Shown here piece by piece: positions 34,904 through 43,622 of a stretch of DNA of 64,000 nucleotides. The DNA lies in contig JAPLCA010000006.1 in the NCBI GenBank assembly GCA_026392465.1, positions 45,218-109,217 of the forward strand, in the 5' to 3' direction. The first letter of the stretch is position 1. Every line of letters starts with the position of its first letter. Source of the DNA: Propionibacteriales bacterium. GTDB taxonomy: Bacteria; Actinomycetota; Actinomycetes; Propionibacteriales; Nocardioidaceae. Both the position numbers and the translations under genes were made by a program. The notes under the pieces are model-generated. The model made no database searches, was not told where the DNA came from, and saw only the letters and a program-made list of their open reading frames with translations.

Positions 34904-36300
34904 GCGTCGGTCTTCGGCGTCAACTGGACCATCAACCGGCTGATCCCGCGCACGAAGTTGGACTGGACATACTCCGGCTCACCCACGACCTCGATCTTCT
35001 CGAAGCGCGGGAGCAGCTCTTCCCACAGGATCCGCAGCTGCAGCTCGGCCAGACGGTTGCCCATGCACCGGTGGACGCCAAAGCCGAACGCGATGTGGTT
35101 GCGTGCGTTTTTGCGGTCGATGATGAGATCGTCCGGACGTTCGAACACTCGCTCGTCGCGGTTTCCCGAGGCGTACCACATGACCACCTTGTCGCCCTCA
35201 CGGATGAACTGGCCGTTGAGGACCGTGTCCTTCTTCGCAACGCGACGCATGTAGGCCAGCGGCGTCTGCCAGCGGATGATCTCTGAGATCATGTTGGGGA
35301 TGAGGTCCGGGTTGGCCTTGAGCTTCTCGAACTGGTCGGGGAACTGATTGAGGGCGAGAACACCCCCGCTCATAGAGTTGCGTGTGGTGTCGTTGCCGCC
35401 GACGATCAGGAGCACCAGGTTGCCCAGGAACTCCATCGGGCGGTCGATCAGGTCCTTGGTGTGCTCGTTGCTCTGGAGCATGGTGATCAGGTCGAACCCG
35501 GGTTCCTCACCTGCCGCGAGTCGCGCCTGCTTGTCCCGCCACAGCGCGCTCAGTCCCCGCGCCGCGTCGACGAAGCCCCGGAAGACCTCGTCGTTGTCGG
35601 ATGGTCCGCCGTTGGCCTGCTCCATGGAGCTGGCCAGGTCCGACCACTCGACGAGCTTGCGGCGTTGGTCGTATGGGAAGTCGAGTAGGGTCGCGAGCAT
35701 CCGCGCGGTGAGCTCGATCGAGACGCGGTCGACCCAGTTGAAGGGCTCACCTACCGGGAGCTCGTCCAGTACTTCCTGGACCCGCGTGCGGATCAAACTC
35801 TCCATCTCGCGCAGGTTCTTGGGGGCGACTACGCCTTGGACCGCGGCTCGCTGGCGGTCGTGTCGGGGCGGGTCCATGGCGATGAACATCGCGACATCCA
35901 TGAACCGTGGGGGCTCGCCGATGATGATGAAGGGCTCAGCCGAGAAGGTCTCATGGTCTTTGTCGACCGCGATGATGTCGGCGTGCCGAGTGACGGACCA
36001 GAAAGGTCCGAACGGGCTGTCGGCCTGGTAGTGGACGGGTGCCTCGTTGCGCACGCGCTCGAAGTAGGACTGCCACTTGCCCTGACGGTAGAGGAACGGG
36101 TTGCTCAGGTCGATGTCGGCGAGGGCGACGTCCTCCACGGGGGGAATGGGCTCCTCGACGAAGATCTTCTTCCCGTTGGTCCGTGTCACGAAGCGACGGG
36201 TCTTGTCGTACAGGTGCGCCCCGCGGATCTGGATCTCCATCGGGATGATGGACTGGGCTCGCTCAGCCACGGCGTCGGTCACGGTAGTCAGGGTCGTCAT
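34900..36300 (-). CDS. CYP153-family cytochrome P450 alkane hydroxylase
   Basis: A 466-residue soluble P450 that terminally hydroxylates n-alkanes. It matches the CYP153 family along its length: IDLSNPFLYRQGKWQSYFER, EAPVHYQADSPFGPFWSVTR, MDPPRHDRQRAAVQGVVAPK, the I-helix LLIVGGNDTTRNSMSGG, the ExxR segment EIIRWQTPLAYMRRVAK, and heme loop FGFGVHRCMGNRLAELQL with Cys near 412. All key residues are intact. It is preceded by its ferredoxin (22 bp gap) and followed by its reductase (4-bp overlap), the classical three-component operon. Expression is probably controlled by the divergent AraC-type gene. Confidence 0.95.
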   Translation of the reverse strand: MTTLTTVTDAVAERAQSIIPMEIQIRGAHLYDKTRRFVTRTNGKKIFVEEPIPPVEDVALADIDLSNPFLYRQGKWQSYFERVRNEAPVHYQADSPFGPFWSVTRHADIIAVDKDHETFSAEPFIIIGEPPRFMDVAMFIAMDPPRHDRQRAAVQGVVAPKNLREMESLIRTRVQEVLDELPVGEPFNWVDRVSIELTARMLATLLDFPYDQRRKLVEWSDLASSMEQANGGPSDNDEVFRGFVDAARGLSALWRDKQARLAAGEEPGFDLITMLQSNEHTKDLIDRPMEFLGNLVLLIVGGNDTTRNSMSGGVLALNQFPDQFEKLKANPDLIPNMISEIIRWQTPLAYMRRVAKKDTVLNGQFIREGDKVVMWYASGNRDERVFERPDDLIIDRKNARNHIAFGFGVHRCMGNRLAELQLRILWEELLPRFEKIEVVGEPEYVQSNFVRGISRLMVQLTPKTDA

Positions 36301-36322
36301 GGTGCAGTCTTCCTCTCGACGG

Positions 36323-36643
36323 TCACATCTGGAACTCGGGGAGTCGGACGACGAGGCCGTCCCAGCTCTCGCTCACCCGCATCTGGCACGAGAGCCGCGA
36401 GGTCGGCTCGCGCTCGGGGTTCATGGCGAGCATCTCCTCCTCGACCGGACCCGAACGGCCGACTTCGGCGATCCACTGGTCCTCGACGATCACATGGCAC
36501 GTGCCACACGCGGCCTCCCCGCCACAATCGCCGTCGATCCCGGGCACCATGTTGTCTACGGCGATCTGCATGAGGGACGCACCCTCCTCGAGGGGTGCCT
36601 CGCGCTTCTCCCCGTCGTGGGAGATGAAGGTGACAACTGACAT
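36323..36643 (-). CDS. [2Fe-2S] ferredoxin (putidaredoxin type) for CYP153
   Basis: A 106-residue plant/adrenodoxin-type ferredoxin that carries electrons to the P450. Cluster ligands are in DCGGEAACGTCHV (C-x5-C-x2-C) and the fourth in RLSCQMRV. The C-terminus VVRLPEFQM is typical of P450 partners. Start ATG 36643 (MSVVTFISHDGEKREAPLEE) is preferred over the longer frame, which has no family match. It is first gene of the operon and faces the AraC-type regulator. Confidence 0.93.
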   Translation of the reverse strand: MSVVTFISHDGEKREAPLEEGASLMQIAVDNMVPGIDGDCGGEAACGTCHVIVEDQWIAEVGRSGPVEEEMLAMNPEREPTSRLSCQMRVSESWDGLVVRLPEFQM

Positions 36644-36666
36644 GGAACGACTCCTTGCTCGAACGT

Positions 36667-36725
36667 GAGTCAAGTGTTGGCACTCTGGACATGCTGTGGC
36701 TATGGTCACTCGAGTCAATATGTTG
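36667..36725. promoter_or_regulatory. Direct repeats, likely AraC-type regulator sites
   Basis: GAGTCAAGTGTTG (from 36667) and GAGTCAATATGTTG (from 36712) share GAGTCAA-n-TGTTG and are 45 bp apart in the 109-bp gap between the ferredoxin operon and the AraC-type gene. Direct half-sites in this position are typical for AraC-family activators. Binding is inference. Confidence 0.6.
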
Positions 36726-36752
36726 TGATTTCGGCTCAGGAGGTCACTGCCC

Positions 36753-37772
36753 ATGAAGTCCCCCGAGCCCGGGGTGCCTCCGTTGGCGTTCGTCCAGCTC
36801 TTGAACAGCGATGCTCTCGGTCCTCAAGCCGTAGGTCGCTTCCGCGCGATCATCGACCGCGAGGGGACTTCCGAACTGGAGCTGGTCCAGCGCGACCGAC
36901 AGGTGCCGATCCGGTGGTTCCGTGAGGTCTACCCCGGACTCGACCACGACGAAGCCACAAGCCTCGGGCTCTCCTTCGCCGAGCACGCGCAATTGACGTC
37001 GTTCGGCCCGCTCAGCCTGCCGCTAGTCAGCTCCGGCTCCGTGGCCGAGGTCTTCGAGCTGCTCGGGTATCTTCCGATCATCTCGAGCGCCTTGCGCCCC
37101 CACTTCCACAGCAGTCAGCGCAGCCTAACCGTGGGCCTCACCGGCCACACCGGCGATCGTGATCTCGACTGCCTAGTCATCACCTACGGCGGAGCGGCAC
37201 TGCTGCGGCTCCTCGACATGCTGACGGGCCCGCTGCCAGGCGTCACGATGAACCTGGCTTGGAAGACACCCCAGTCCCCTCAGCGCATCGCCGGCGCGCT
37301 GGCCGGACGCTTGGTGTTCGGCGCACGCGCGTCGTTCATCGACGTTCCCGTCGACATCCTCCAAGCACCCTGTCGCTTCCCCGACCCGGTCGCCTATCGC
37401 ATGGCCATCGGCGAACTGCGCCGAAGCCTCGACCGTCACACCGCTGCCACCAGCTTTACCGAGACCGTGAGGCGATTGCTCGAGGAGGACCCCGGACACA
37501 TCAGCAGCCATGACATGGCTGAGCTCCTCGCAGTCTCCCCGAGCACCATGAAAAGGCGCCTCCACGAGGAGGGCACGACCTTCCGCGACGTACAGCAATC
37601 GCTGTTGCGCGAGAGGGCGATCGTCCGCCTGCTCGACCGATCGCTGACGGTCGGTCAGATCGCCATAGATCTCGGCTATAGCGACCTGGGCAACTTCTCG
37701 CATGCCTTTAAACGCTGGACCGGGCAGTCGCCAAGCGAATTCCGTCAGTTCGGTCGCCGCGAACCGGGCTAG
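36753..37772 (+). CDS. AraC-family transcriptional regulator of the alkane operon
   Basis: A 339-residue regulator of the OruR/Arabinose-binding-like type. Residues about 20-210 are an effector-binding domain (FGPLSLPLVSSGSVAEVFEL), and the C-terminal AraC HTH pair runs from about 240 (SSHDMAELLAVSPSTMKRRL, then AIDLGYSDLGNFSHAFKRWT). AGGAGG precedes ATG 36753. It is divergent from the ferredoxin-CYP153 operon, as in several alkane loci where AraC-type proteins (AlkR and relatives) activate hydroxylase genes on sensing alkane. Confidence 0.88.
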   Translation: MKSPEPGVPPLAFVQLLNSDALGPQAVGRFRAIIDREGTSELELVQRDRQVPIRWFREVYPGLDHDEATSLGLSFAEHAQLTSFGPLSLPLVSSGSVAEVFELLGYLPIISSALRPHFHSSQRSLTVGLTGHTGDRDLDCLVITYGGAALLRLLDMLTGPLPGVTMNLAWKTPQSPQRIAGALAGRLVFGARASFIDVPVDILQAPCRFPDPVAYRMAIGELRRSLDRHTAATSFTETVRRLLEEDPGHISSHDMAELLAVSPSTMKRRLHEEGTTFRDVQQSLLRERAIVRLLDRSLTVGQIAIDLGYSDLGNFSHAFKRWTGQSPSEFRQFGRREPG

Positions 37773-38112
37773 GTAGGGCCCGGCTACCAACCTTCGCTCG
37801 CTTCGCGCCACTCAAGCAGCACGCTCGCGGCGTTGTTCACGCAGTCACGTCACCGTTGACGATCCAAGTGGGGGCGTCATCCCTCCCGACACGCACGCCG
37901 ACAGCCATGTCAGCTCAGCGTGCGACTCGCACCCTTCCGTCGTCACACGGCAGAGGAACAGGCACCAGCCGGGAGTACCGACCGGGAGTACCGGTCGCGC
38001 CCGTGTCGAACCCGACCGCGCTGAGATCCCGCAGAGTCCCTCCGCCACGGTGCGCTTGCGACCGTGGCGCCCACGGGAACTTCGGGGATAAAGCGGCCCA
38101 CCCACGTCTTAG
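37773..38112. other. Non-coding gap with short tandem duplication
   Basis: No credible gene on either strand. A 12-bp sequence CCGGGAGTACCG occurs twice in tandem (37969-37980 and 37982-37993). The region separates two convergent genes (AraC-type and thioesterase) and may hold their terminators, but I see no strong hairpin. Confidence 0.4.
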
Positions 38113-38601
38113 TCATCGCGGCCTGCCCTGGTCGAAGTGGGTCACGTCCACCCTCAGGAAAAGGGCCGAAGCGAAGGCGACAGTTGGTCCTCCGGTCTCA
38201 CTCATGTCGGCCTCCACGAAGAGCTTGCGCCCTTCTGTCCGGACGACCCTGGCCGCGAGCTCGTAGGTGGTGCCGAGGATGACGGGCGAGTCGTAGCGCA
38301 CCTCGAGCTTCCGGGTCACCGCTGGACTGCCGGTGAGGTAGAGCAGGAACCCGAACAGGTCGTCGAGGACCGTTGCCACGGCGCCTCCGTGCGCGATCCC
38401 GGGAGCGCCGACGTGGCGCTCGTCGAAGACGTGAACCGCATGCACCTCGTCGCCGCGACGCTGGACGGTGAGGTGATGGCCGTGGGGGTTGTCGGGTCCG
38501 CAGGCGAGGCAGTGGTCGTGGTGCGGCGGAAGCCGGGCGCCGTCCTCGTACGCCCGGAACTTCTCGTTCCAGCTCGCGAGGAGCTCATCCAGGCTGGTCA
38601 C
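38113..38601 (-). CDS. PaaI/hotdog-fold acyl-CoA thioesterase, paralogue 2
   Basis: A 162-residue hotdog-fold protein with GIAHGGAVATVLDDLFGFLL in the active-site helix and an N-terminal CLACGPDNPHG motif. It has the same length as, and is clearly paralogous to, the protein encoded at 24755. Starts at GTG 38601, overlapping the stop of the TetR gene by 4 bp (GTGA), so the two form an operon. It probably hydrolyses an acyl-CoA whose level is sensed by that regulator. Confidence 0.83.
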   Translation of the reverse strand: MTSLDELLASWNEKFRAYEDGARLPPHHDHCLACGPDNPHGHHLTVQRRGDEVHAVHVFDERHVGAPGIAHGGAVATVLDDLFGFLLYLTGSPAVTRKLEVRYDSPVILGTTYELAARVVRTEGRKLFVEADMSETGGPTVAFASALFLRVDVTHFDQGRPR

Positions 38602-39227
38602 GGCCGCTCACCCGATTCGTGGTCATCGCGAGTGCGAGGTGTCGCGAGACCGTCGAGGATCAGTTCGCAGATCGCCGCAGAGAAACGGGCCGCATCTGCG
38701 GACGGGCCAGTTGAAGACCCCTCGACCGCGGCGCTGAGACCGGCCACGGTGATGGCACCGAAGACGCTCATTGCAACGGCACCCGGATCGGCGACCTGGC
38801 GCAGCGAGCCGTCGGCGACGCCGTCGGCCAGAAGCTTCTCGATCGGCTGGTAGAACGCGCTCCGCAAAGCCTCGGCGAGGTCAGGCAGCCGGGTGGCACG
38901 GCCGAGGTCCCCCGCGAGTGCCCGGCACAGGAACGGATGCTCGACCATCACACTTAGTTGTGCTGCGACGGCGGCCTCGAGCCGGGTACGGGCATCCTCG
39001 ACCGTTGAGACTGCGACACCGACCTCGCCAGCGATGAGGTCAAGCAGGTCTCCCAAAAGGAATGCGAGGACCCCGTTCTTGCCGTCCAGGTGGTAATAGA
39101 TCGTGGCCTTCGGGATACCCGTGGCTTCGGCGATGTCGTCGATCTTGGTGCCGTCCAGACCGCGCTCGGCGATCAGCTCGGCCGCGCCGTAGAGCTGACT
39201 GGCCAGCTTCGCCGGAAGTTTCCTCAC
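38598..39227 (-). CDS. TetR-family regulator of the MmpL locus, paralogue 2
   Basis: A 209-residue TetR protein starting at GTG 39227, with GGAGGAG upstream; the longer frame to 39401 lacks family similarity. The HTH TKIDDIAEATGIPKATIYYH is almost identical to that of the TetR at 16843. It differs from that copy by about 20 substitutions and a 4-residue insertion (GVAD). It faces the MmpL gene with a perfect 21-bp palindrome between, so it most likely represses the transporter and its own operon. Confidence 0.9.
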   Translation of the reverse strand: MRKLPAKLASQLYGAAELIAERGLDGTKIDDIAEATGIPKATIYYHLDGKNGVLAFLLGDLLDLIAGEVGVAVSTVEDARTRLEAAVAAQLSVMVEHPFLCRALAGDLGRATRLPDLAEALRSAFYQPIEKLLADGVADGSLRQVADPGAVAMSVFGAITVAGLSAAVEGSSTGPSADAARFSAAICELILDGLATPRTRDDHESGERP

Positions 39228-39289
39228 CGCTCTCACTCCTCCCCTTGTGCCCCACCGTGCCAACTGGCCTCGACGTCGACCACATCCTA

Positions 39290-39310
39290 TGTTGTACTGC
39301 CAGTACAACA
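39290..39310. promoter_or_regulatory. Perfect 21-bp TetR operator palindrome
   Basis: Arms TGTTGTACTG and CAGTACAACA are exact reverse complements around a single C. It is centred in the 111-bp gap between the TetR gene and the MmpL gene. Its size and symmetry are typical for TetR-family dimers. Confidence 0.85.
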
Positions 39311-39338
39311 TTTCAGTCCAGAGCATTGGTGCGGGTGA

Positions 39339-42300
39339 ATGGGTCGCGGACCACGAGCCGGAAGCAGCGGACCGCTGAGGTCTGCCCTCAGGCTGGGGCA
39401 CCGCTTCCCATCGATCGTGGTGCTCGGCTGGGTGCTGGCCGCCGCCGCGCTCTCGCTGCTGGTCACCCCGCTGGGGACCGTGGTCGAACGCAGCAGCACT
39501 GCCTTCCTGCCCGAGGACTCACCGACCCTGCACGGGCTGCGGGTGATGGACACCGCGTTCGGGTCGGGCAACACCCACTCGTATGTGTTCGTGGTCATCA
39601 CCGACGACGACGGCCTGGGCGTGGGGGACCGCCGCGTCTACGCCGACCTCGTGAGCACCCTCCAGAAGGAGCCGGAGCGGGTCTCGGAGGTCCAGGACTA
39701 CCTCGGCAAGCCCGAGGCCCGGCGCTCGATGACCAGCAAGGACGGCGAGGCGACCTACCTAGTCGTCGGGCTGCGATCCGCGGTCGGCTCACCGGCATCC
39801 GACGAGGACGTGAAGTGGCTCCGCTCGGTCGTCGACGACCTCGATGCTCCACCCGGCACCGAAGTTCACGTGACCGGCGACCCGGCGATGATCGCCGACC
39901 TGACCACGGCGGTGAACGACGCCTCGTTGAAGATCACCGCGGTCTCCCTGTTCCTTCTGGTCGGAATCCTCTGGCTGGTCTACCGCCGGATCGCGACCGT
40001 CCTGGTGTCGCTGGTGACCATCGGTGTCGCCCTGCTGTGCACCCGCGGCGCCCTGGCCTGGGCAGGTGAGCACGGGCTGGCCCTGTCCACCTACACCGAC
40101 GCGTTCGTCGTAGCCATCACCCTGGGCGCCGGGACCGACTACTGCGTCTTCCTCATCTCCCGCTTCCGCGAGGAATACGGCAACGGCCTCGAACCCCTCG
40201 ATGCGGTAGCCGAGTCGGTCTCCCGGGTCGGGCCCGCCCTGCTGGCCTCGGCAGCCACCGTCATCCTCGGCGCCATCTGCCTCGGATTCACCGAACTCGC
40301 CATCTTCGCCACCACCGGCCCCCCGATGGCGATCTGTATCGCGGTCACCCTCGCGGTCAGCCTCACCTTCACCCCCGCCCTGATCCGCTGGTTCGGACCC
40401 CGCATCGGGCCAGCTCCGGCACCGCGGCCGGACTCGCGGTGGGCCCGCACCGGCCGCCTCGTCGGACGACACCCCGCCCGGATCCTGGTCGCGGGAGTGA
40501 CGGTCCTGGTGCTGCTCGCGCTCGCGCTGCCCACGATGCAGCTCTCCTTCGACGAACGCGCCGCCCAACCGCCAGACACCCCCAGCAACCTGGGCCTCGC
40601 GGCGATGACCGAGCACTTCCCACCCAACCAGACCCTGCCCGACTACCTGCTCATCCGCTCCGACCACAACATGGCCAACACCCGCGACCTGGCTGTCATC
40701 AACTCCGTGAGCACCGCGGTCGCGAAGGTCGACGGCGTCAACCAGGTCCGCAGCATCACCCAACCGGCCGGAAGGCGACTGGAACCCGCCTCCATCGCCA
40801 ACCAGCTCGGGAAACTCGCCCGAGGACTCCACCAGGCCGACCGCAAGCTCGAGTCCGGGGAACCCGGGCTGGAACGCCTCGCGTCCGGGGCCGGCGACCT
40901 CGGAGACGCCCTCGGCCAGGTCTCCGCAGGCGCCGGGAAGGCCCAAGACGGCGCCGGGAAGCTCAGCGACGGCAGCCGCCGCATCGCCCACGGCCTCGGG
41001 CAGGCAGCCGATCACACGAGCCAGGCCGCCAGCGGCGCCCGCCGGCTCCGCTTGGGCGCCGCCGCACTGGCCGCCGGGCTCCGCACCGCACACGACCAGG
41101 TCGCCCAGGCCGTCGAGGGCCTCGGCAGGATCGTCGAAGCCCTGGAGGACGATCCGATCTGCACCGCCGACCCGATCTGCAAACGCTCCCGTGAGGGCCT
41201 GCGCAAGATCTACACCGGCGAACGCGACCGGCTCCTGCCCGGCCTGGCCCAAGCGGCCGCCGGCGCCGAACGCCTCGCCGCCGGCGACGGACGCCTCGCG
41301 ACCGGGCTCGACCAGCTCGCCGCCGGGCTCCGCCAAGCCCAGTCGGGCAGCAACCGGATCGCCGAGGGCCAAGCGCTGTTGAGCGAGAAGCTCGGCGAGC
41401 TCGAAGGCGGCACCGACCGGCTCGCCACCGGTGCCGCCGGCATCGCACCTGGCATCGAGCAGCTCCTCACCCAGACCGAGAAGCTCAGCAACGGGCTCGA
41501 CGAATCCGGCGACTACCTCCAGGCCATCAACCAGCGCGCCGACACCCCAGAGGCCGGAGGCTTCTACCTACCCGCCTCCGCACTCGGAAAGCCCGACTTC
41601 GCCCTGGCCCGCACCCAGTTCCTCTCCGAGGACGGAAAACTGGCCCGCATCCAGGTCACCGGCGATACCGACCCCCTCACCCCCGCCGGACAGGAGCGCT
41701 ACAACGAAGTCCAGGACACCGCCGACCAGGCCATGAACAACACCCGCCTCGACGACTCCACCATCCTCGCCACCGGCGCGGCCGGCCTCGGCGCCGACCT
41801 GGCCCACTACCTCGCCGACGACGCCGTCCTCGTGGTCGCCGCGGTCCTGCTCATGGTGCTCCTCATCCTCATCCTCACGCTGCGCGCCCTCACCGCACCG
41901 CTCTACCTCCTCGCCTCCGTCGTCCTGTCCTGTGCGGCCGCGCTGGGGCTCACCACCCTCGTGTTCCAGCAGCTGGTCGGACAAGACATCCACTTCACCG
42001 TCCCGGTCATCGTGTTCGTCCTGCTCGTCGCCGTGGGCGCGGACTACAACATCCTGCTCATGAGCCGGATGCGCGAGAGCGGCCTCGCCCTGGACCGCGA
42101 CGAGGTCGCCCGCGCAGTCACCGCCACCGGACCCGTCATCACCGCCGCCGGCCTCATCTTCGCCTCCACCTTCGTGGCCCTGCTGTTCTCCCCCGTCGAA
42201 GCGCTCGCCCAGACCGGGTTCGCCGTCGCCGCCGGACTCCTGCTCGACACCTTCATCGTCCGCACCCTGGTCGTACCCGCCTGCGCGGCCCTTTTCGAGG

Positions 42301-42383
42301 ACCGCAGCTGGTGGCCACACCGCAGGCCCACGCGCGCCCCGTCCGCACTGCAGCCAGCCACCACATCCGATGCACACGCGTGA
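39339..42383 (+). CDS. MmpL/RND-family exporter
   Basis: A 1,014-residue inner-membrane transporter of the MMPL branch of RND permeases. It has an N-terminal transmembrane helix, a first extracytoplasmic domain (about residues 45-195) and five membrane helices (about 195-370, LGAGTDYCVFLISRFREEYG). A long helical extracytoplasmic insert (about 480-730) is rich in LA-x-G-x-x-x-L repeats, as in YhgE-like domains. The second membrane bundle (about 820-990) holds VGADYNILLMSRMRE. The GxDY motifs for proton transfer are intact in both halves. It probably exports a lipid or hydrophobic compound, and is followed closely by a P450 gene. Control by the divergent TetR is likely. Confidence 0.92.
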   Translation: MGRGPRAGSSGPLRSALRLGHRFPSIVVLGWVLAAAALSLLVTPLGTVVERSSTAFLPEDSPTLHGLRVMDTAFGSGNTHSYVFVVITDDDGLGVGDRRVYADLVSTLQKEPERVSEVQDYLGKPEARRSMTSKDGEATYLVVGLRSAVGSPASDEDVKWLRSVVDDLDAPPGTEVHVTGDPAMIADLTTAVNDASLKITAVSLFLLVGILWLVYRRIATVLVSLVTIGVALLCTRGALAWAGEHGLALSTYTDAFVVAITLGAGTDYCVFLISRFREEYGNGLEPLDAVAESVSRVGPALLASAATVILGAICLGFTELAIFATTGPPMAICIAVTLAVSLTFTPALIRWFGPRIGPAPAPRPDSRWARTGRLVGRHPARILVAGVTVLVLLALALPTMQLSFDERAAQPPDTPSNLGLAAMTEHFPPNQTLPDYLLIRSDHNMANTRDLAVINSVSTAVAKVDGVNQVRSITQPAGRRLEPASIANQLGKLARGLHQADRKLESGEPGLERLASGAGDLGDALGQVSAGAGKAQDGAGKLSDGSRRIAHGLGQAADHTSQAASGARRLRLGAAALAAGLRTAHDQVAQAVEGLGRIVEALEDDPICTADPICKRSREGLRKIYTGERDRLLPGLAQAAAGAERLAAGDGRLATGLDQLAAGLRQAQSGSNRIAEGQALLSEKLGELEGGTDRLATGAAGIAPGIEQLLTQTEKLSNGLDESGDYLQAINQRADTPEAGGFYLPASALGKPDFALARTQFLSEDGKLARIQVTGDTDPLTPAGQERYNEVQDTADQAMNNTRLDDSTILATGAAGLGADLAHYLADDAVLVVAAVLLMVLLILILTLRALTAPLYLLASVVLSCAAALGLTTLVFQQLVGQDIHFTVPVIVFVLLVAVGADYNILLMSRMRESGLALDRDEVARAVTATGPVITAAGLIFASTFVALLFSPVEALAQTGFAVAAGLLLDTFIVRTLVVPACAALFEDRSWWPHRRPTRAPSALQPATTSDAHA

Positions 42384-42405
42384 ACCGACAACCGAGAGAG
42401 ATGCG

Positions 42406-43584
42406 ATGAGCAACCAGCAGCTGACCTACAGCCCGTTCGACCCGGAAGTCATGGCGGACCCGTACCCCGTCTACCGCGAGCTGCGCGACCACGCTCCCGT
42501 GTACTGGTCCTCGCAGGCGAGCTGTTGGGTCCTCAGCCGCTACGACGACGTCTCCGCCGCCCTCGCCGATCCGGCGACGTACTCCTCGGCGTCCGGGATC
42601 TTCCCCACCCCGCCCGGGGTGGACATGACCGACCTGTTCCTGCCCATGCTCATCATGAGCGACCCACCCCGGCACACCCAACTGCGTCACCTCGTCAGCA
42701 AGGCCTTCACCCCCCGCCGCATCGCCGGGCTCGAGACACACATCCACACCATCGTCGACGACCTCCTCGACCAATCCCCCGAGACCGGCCCGTGGGACTT
42801 CGTCTCCGAATTCTCCGGACCTCTGCCCGCGATCGTGATCGCCGACATGCTCGGCGTGCCGCGTGAAGACCGCGACCGCTTTCGGACCTGGTCCACCACC
42901 CTGATCCAGTCCAACCCCGTGCGAGGCGAGTTCGGCGCCGGGCTGGACGCCGCTGCAGCCCTCTACGAGTACTTCTCCGCATTCCTGGCCGACCGACGCG
43001 CGCACCCCCAAGACGACCTCATGACAGCGCTCGTCCAAGCCGAAGTGGACGGCGAGCACCTCACCGAGGAAGAACTTCTCGGCTTCTGCCTGCTGCTGCT
43101 CGTCGCCGGGCACGAAACGACGACCAACCTCCTGTCCAACAGCGCTGTCATCCTCGCCCAGCACCCTGAGGACCGACGCGCTCTCGCCGACGACCCCGAA
43201 CTCGTGCCAGCAGCCGTCGAAGAGCTGCTCCGCTACGACTCACCGGTCCAGGGCCTGGCACGCACCCTGACCCGACAGGTCGATCTGCACGGGCAGGCCA
43301 TGGCAGCCGGCGACACCGTGCTGCTGCTCTTCGGCTCAGCCAACCGCGACGACCACGCGTTCCCCGACGCCGACCACTTCGACATCAACCGTCGCCCCGA
43401 ACGACAGGTCGCGTTCGGGCGCGGCATCCACTTCTGCCTCGGCGCATCCCTAGCCCGCCTCGAAGCACGTATCGCTCTGCGAGCACTCCTCACCCGCCGC
43501 CGTGACTGGGATGTCGACATCGACTCCGCGGTCCGACTCCGCTCAGGCCCGATCCGCGGGTTCGCATCTCTACCCATTCAGTAG
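42406..43584 (+). CDS. Cytochrome P450 (soluble bacterial class I)
   Basis: A 392-residue P450 with the I-helix LLLVAGHETTTNLLSNSA, EELLRYDSPVQGLAR (ExxR region) and heme loop FGRGIHFCLGASLARLEA, with Cys at about 344. All essential residues are present. I chose ATG 42406 (MSNQQLTYSPFDPEVM), with GAGAGAG upstream. It lies 22 bp after the MmpL gene and is likely co-transcribed. No ferredoxin or reductase gene is adjacent, so it may borrow partners from the CYP153 operon. The substrate is unknown and probably hydrophobic. Confidence 0.92.
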   Translation: MSNQQLTYSPFDPEVMADPYPVYRELRDHAPVYWSSQASCWVLSRYDDVSAALADPATYSSASGIFPTPPGVDMTDLFLPMLIMSDPPRHTQLRHLVSKAFTPRRIAGLETHIHTIVDDLLDQSPETGPWDFVSEFSGPLPAIVIADMLGVPREDRDRFRTWSTTLIQSNPVRGEFGAGLDAAAALYEYFSAFLADRRAHPQDDLMTALVQAEVDGEHLTEEELLGFCLLLLVAGHETTTNLLSNSAVILAQHPEDRRALADDPELVPAAVEELLRYDSPVQGLARTLTRQVDLHGQAMAAGDTVLLLFGSANRDDHAFPDADHFDINRRPERQVAFGRGIHFCLGASLARLEARIALRALLTRRRDWDVDIDSAVRLRSGPIRGFASLPIQ

Positions 43585-43622
43585 GTCAGCCACACACCAT
43601 CCAGTCCCACGAAGGAGTACCC

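Noticed and set aside
39789..41372. 527-residue minus-strand frame inside the MmpL gene
   Set aside because: Antisense shadow of the repetitive helical insert of the exporter; low complexity and no recognisable domain.
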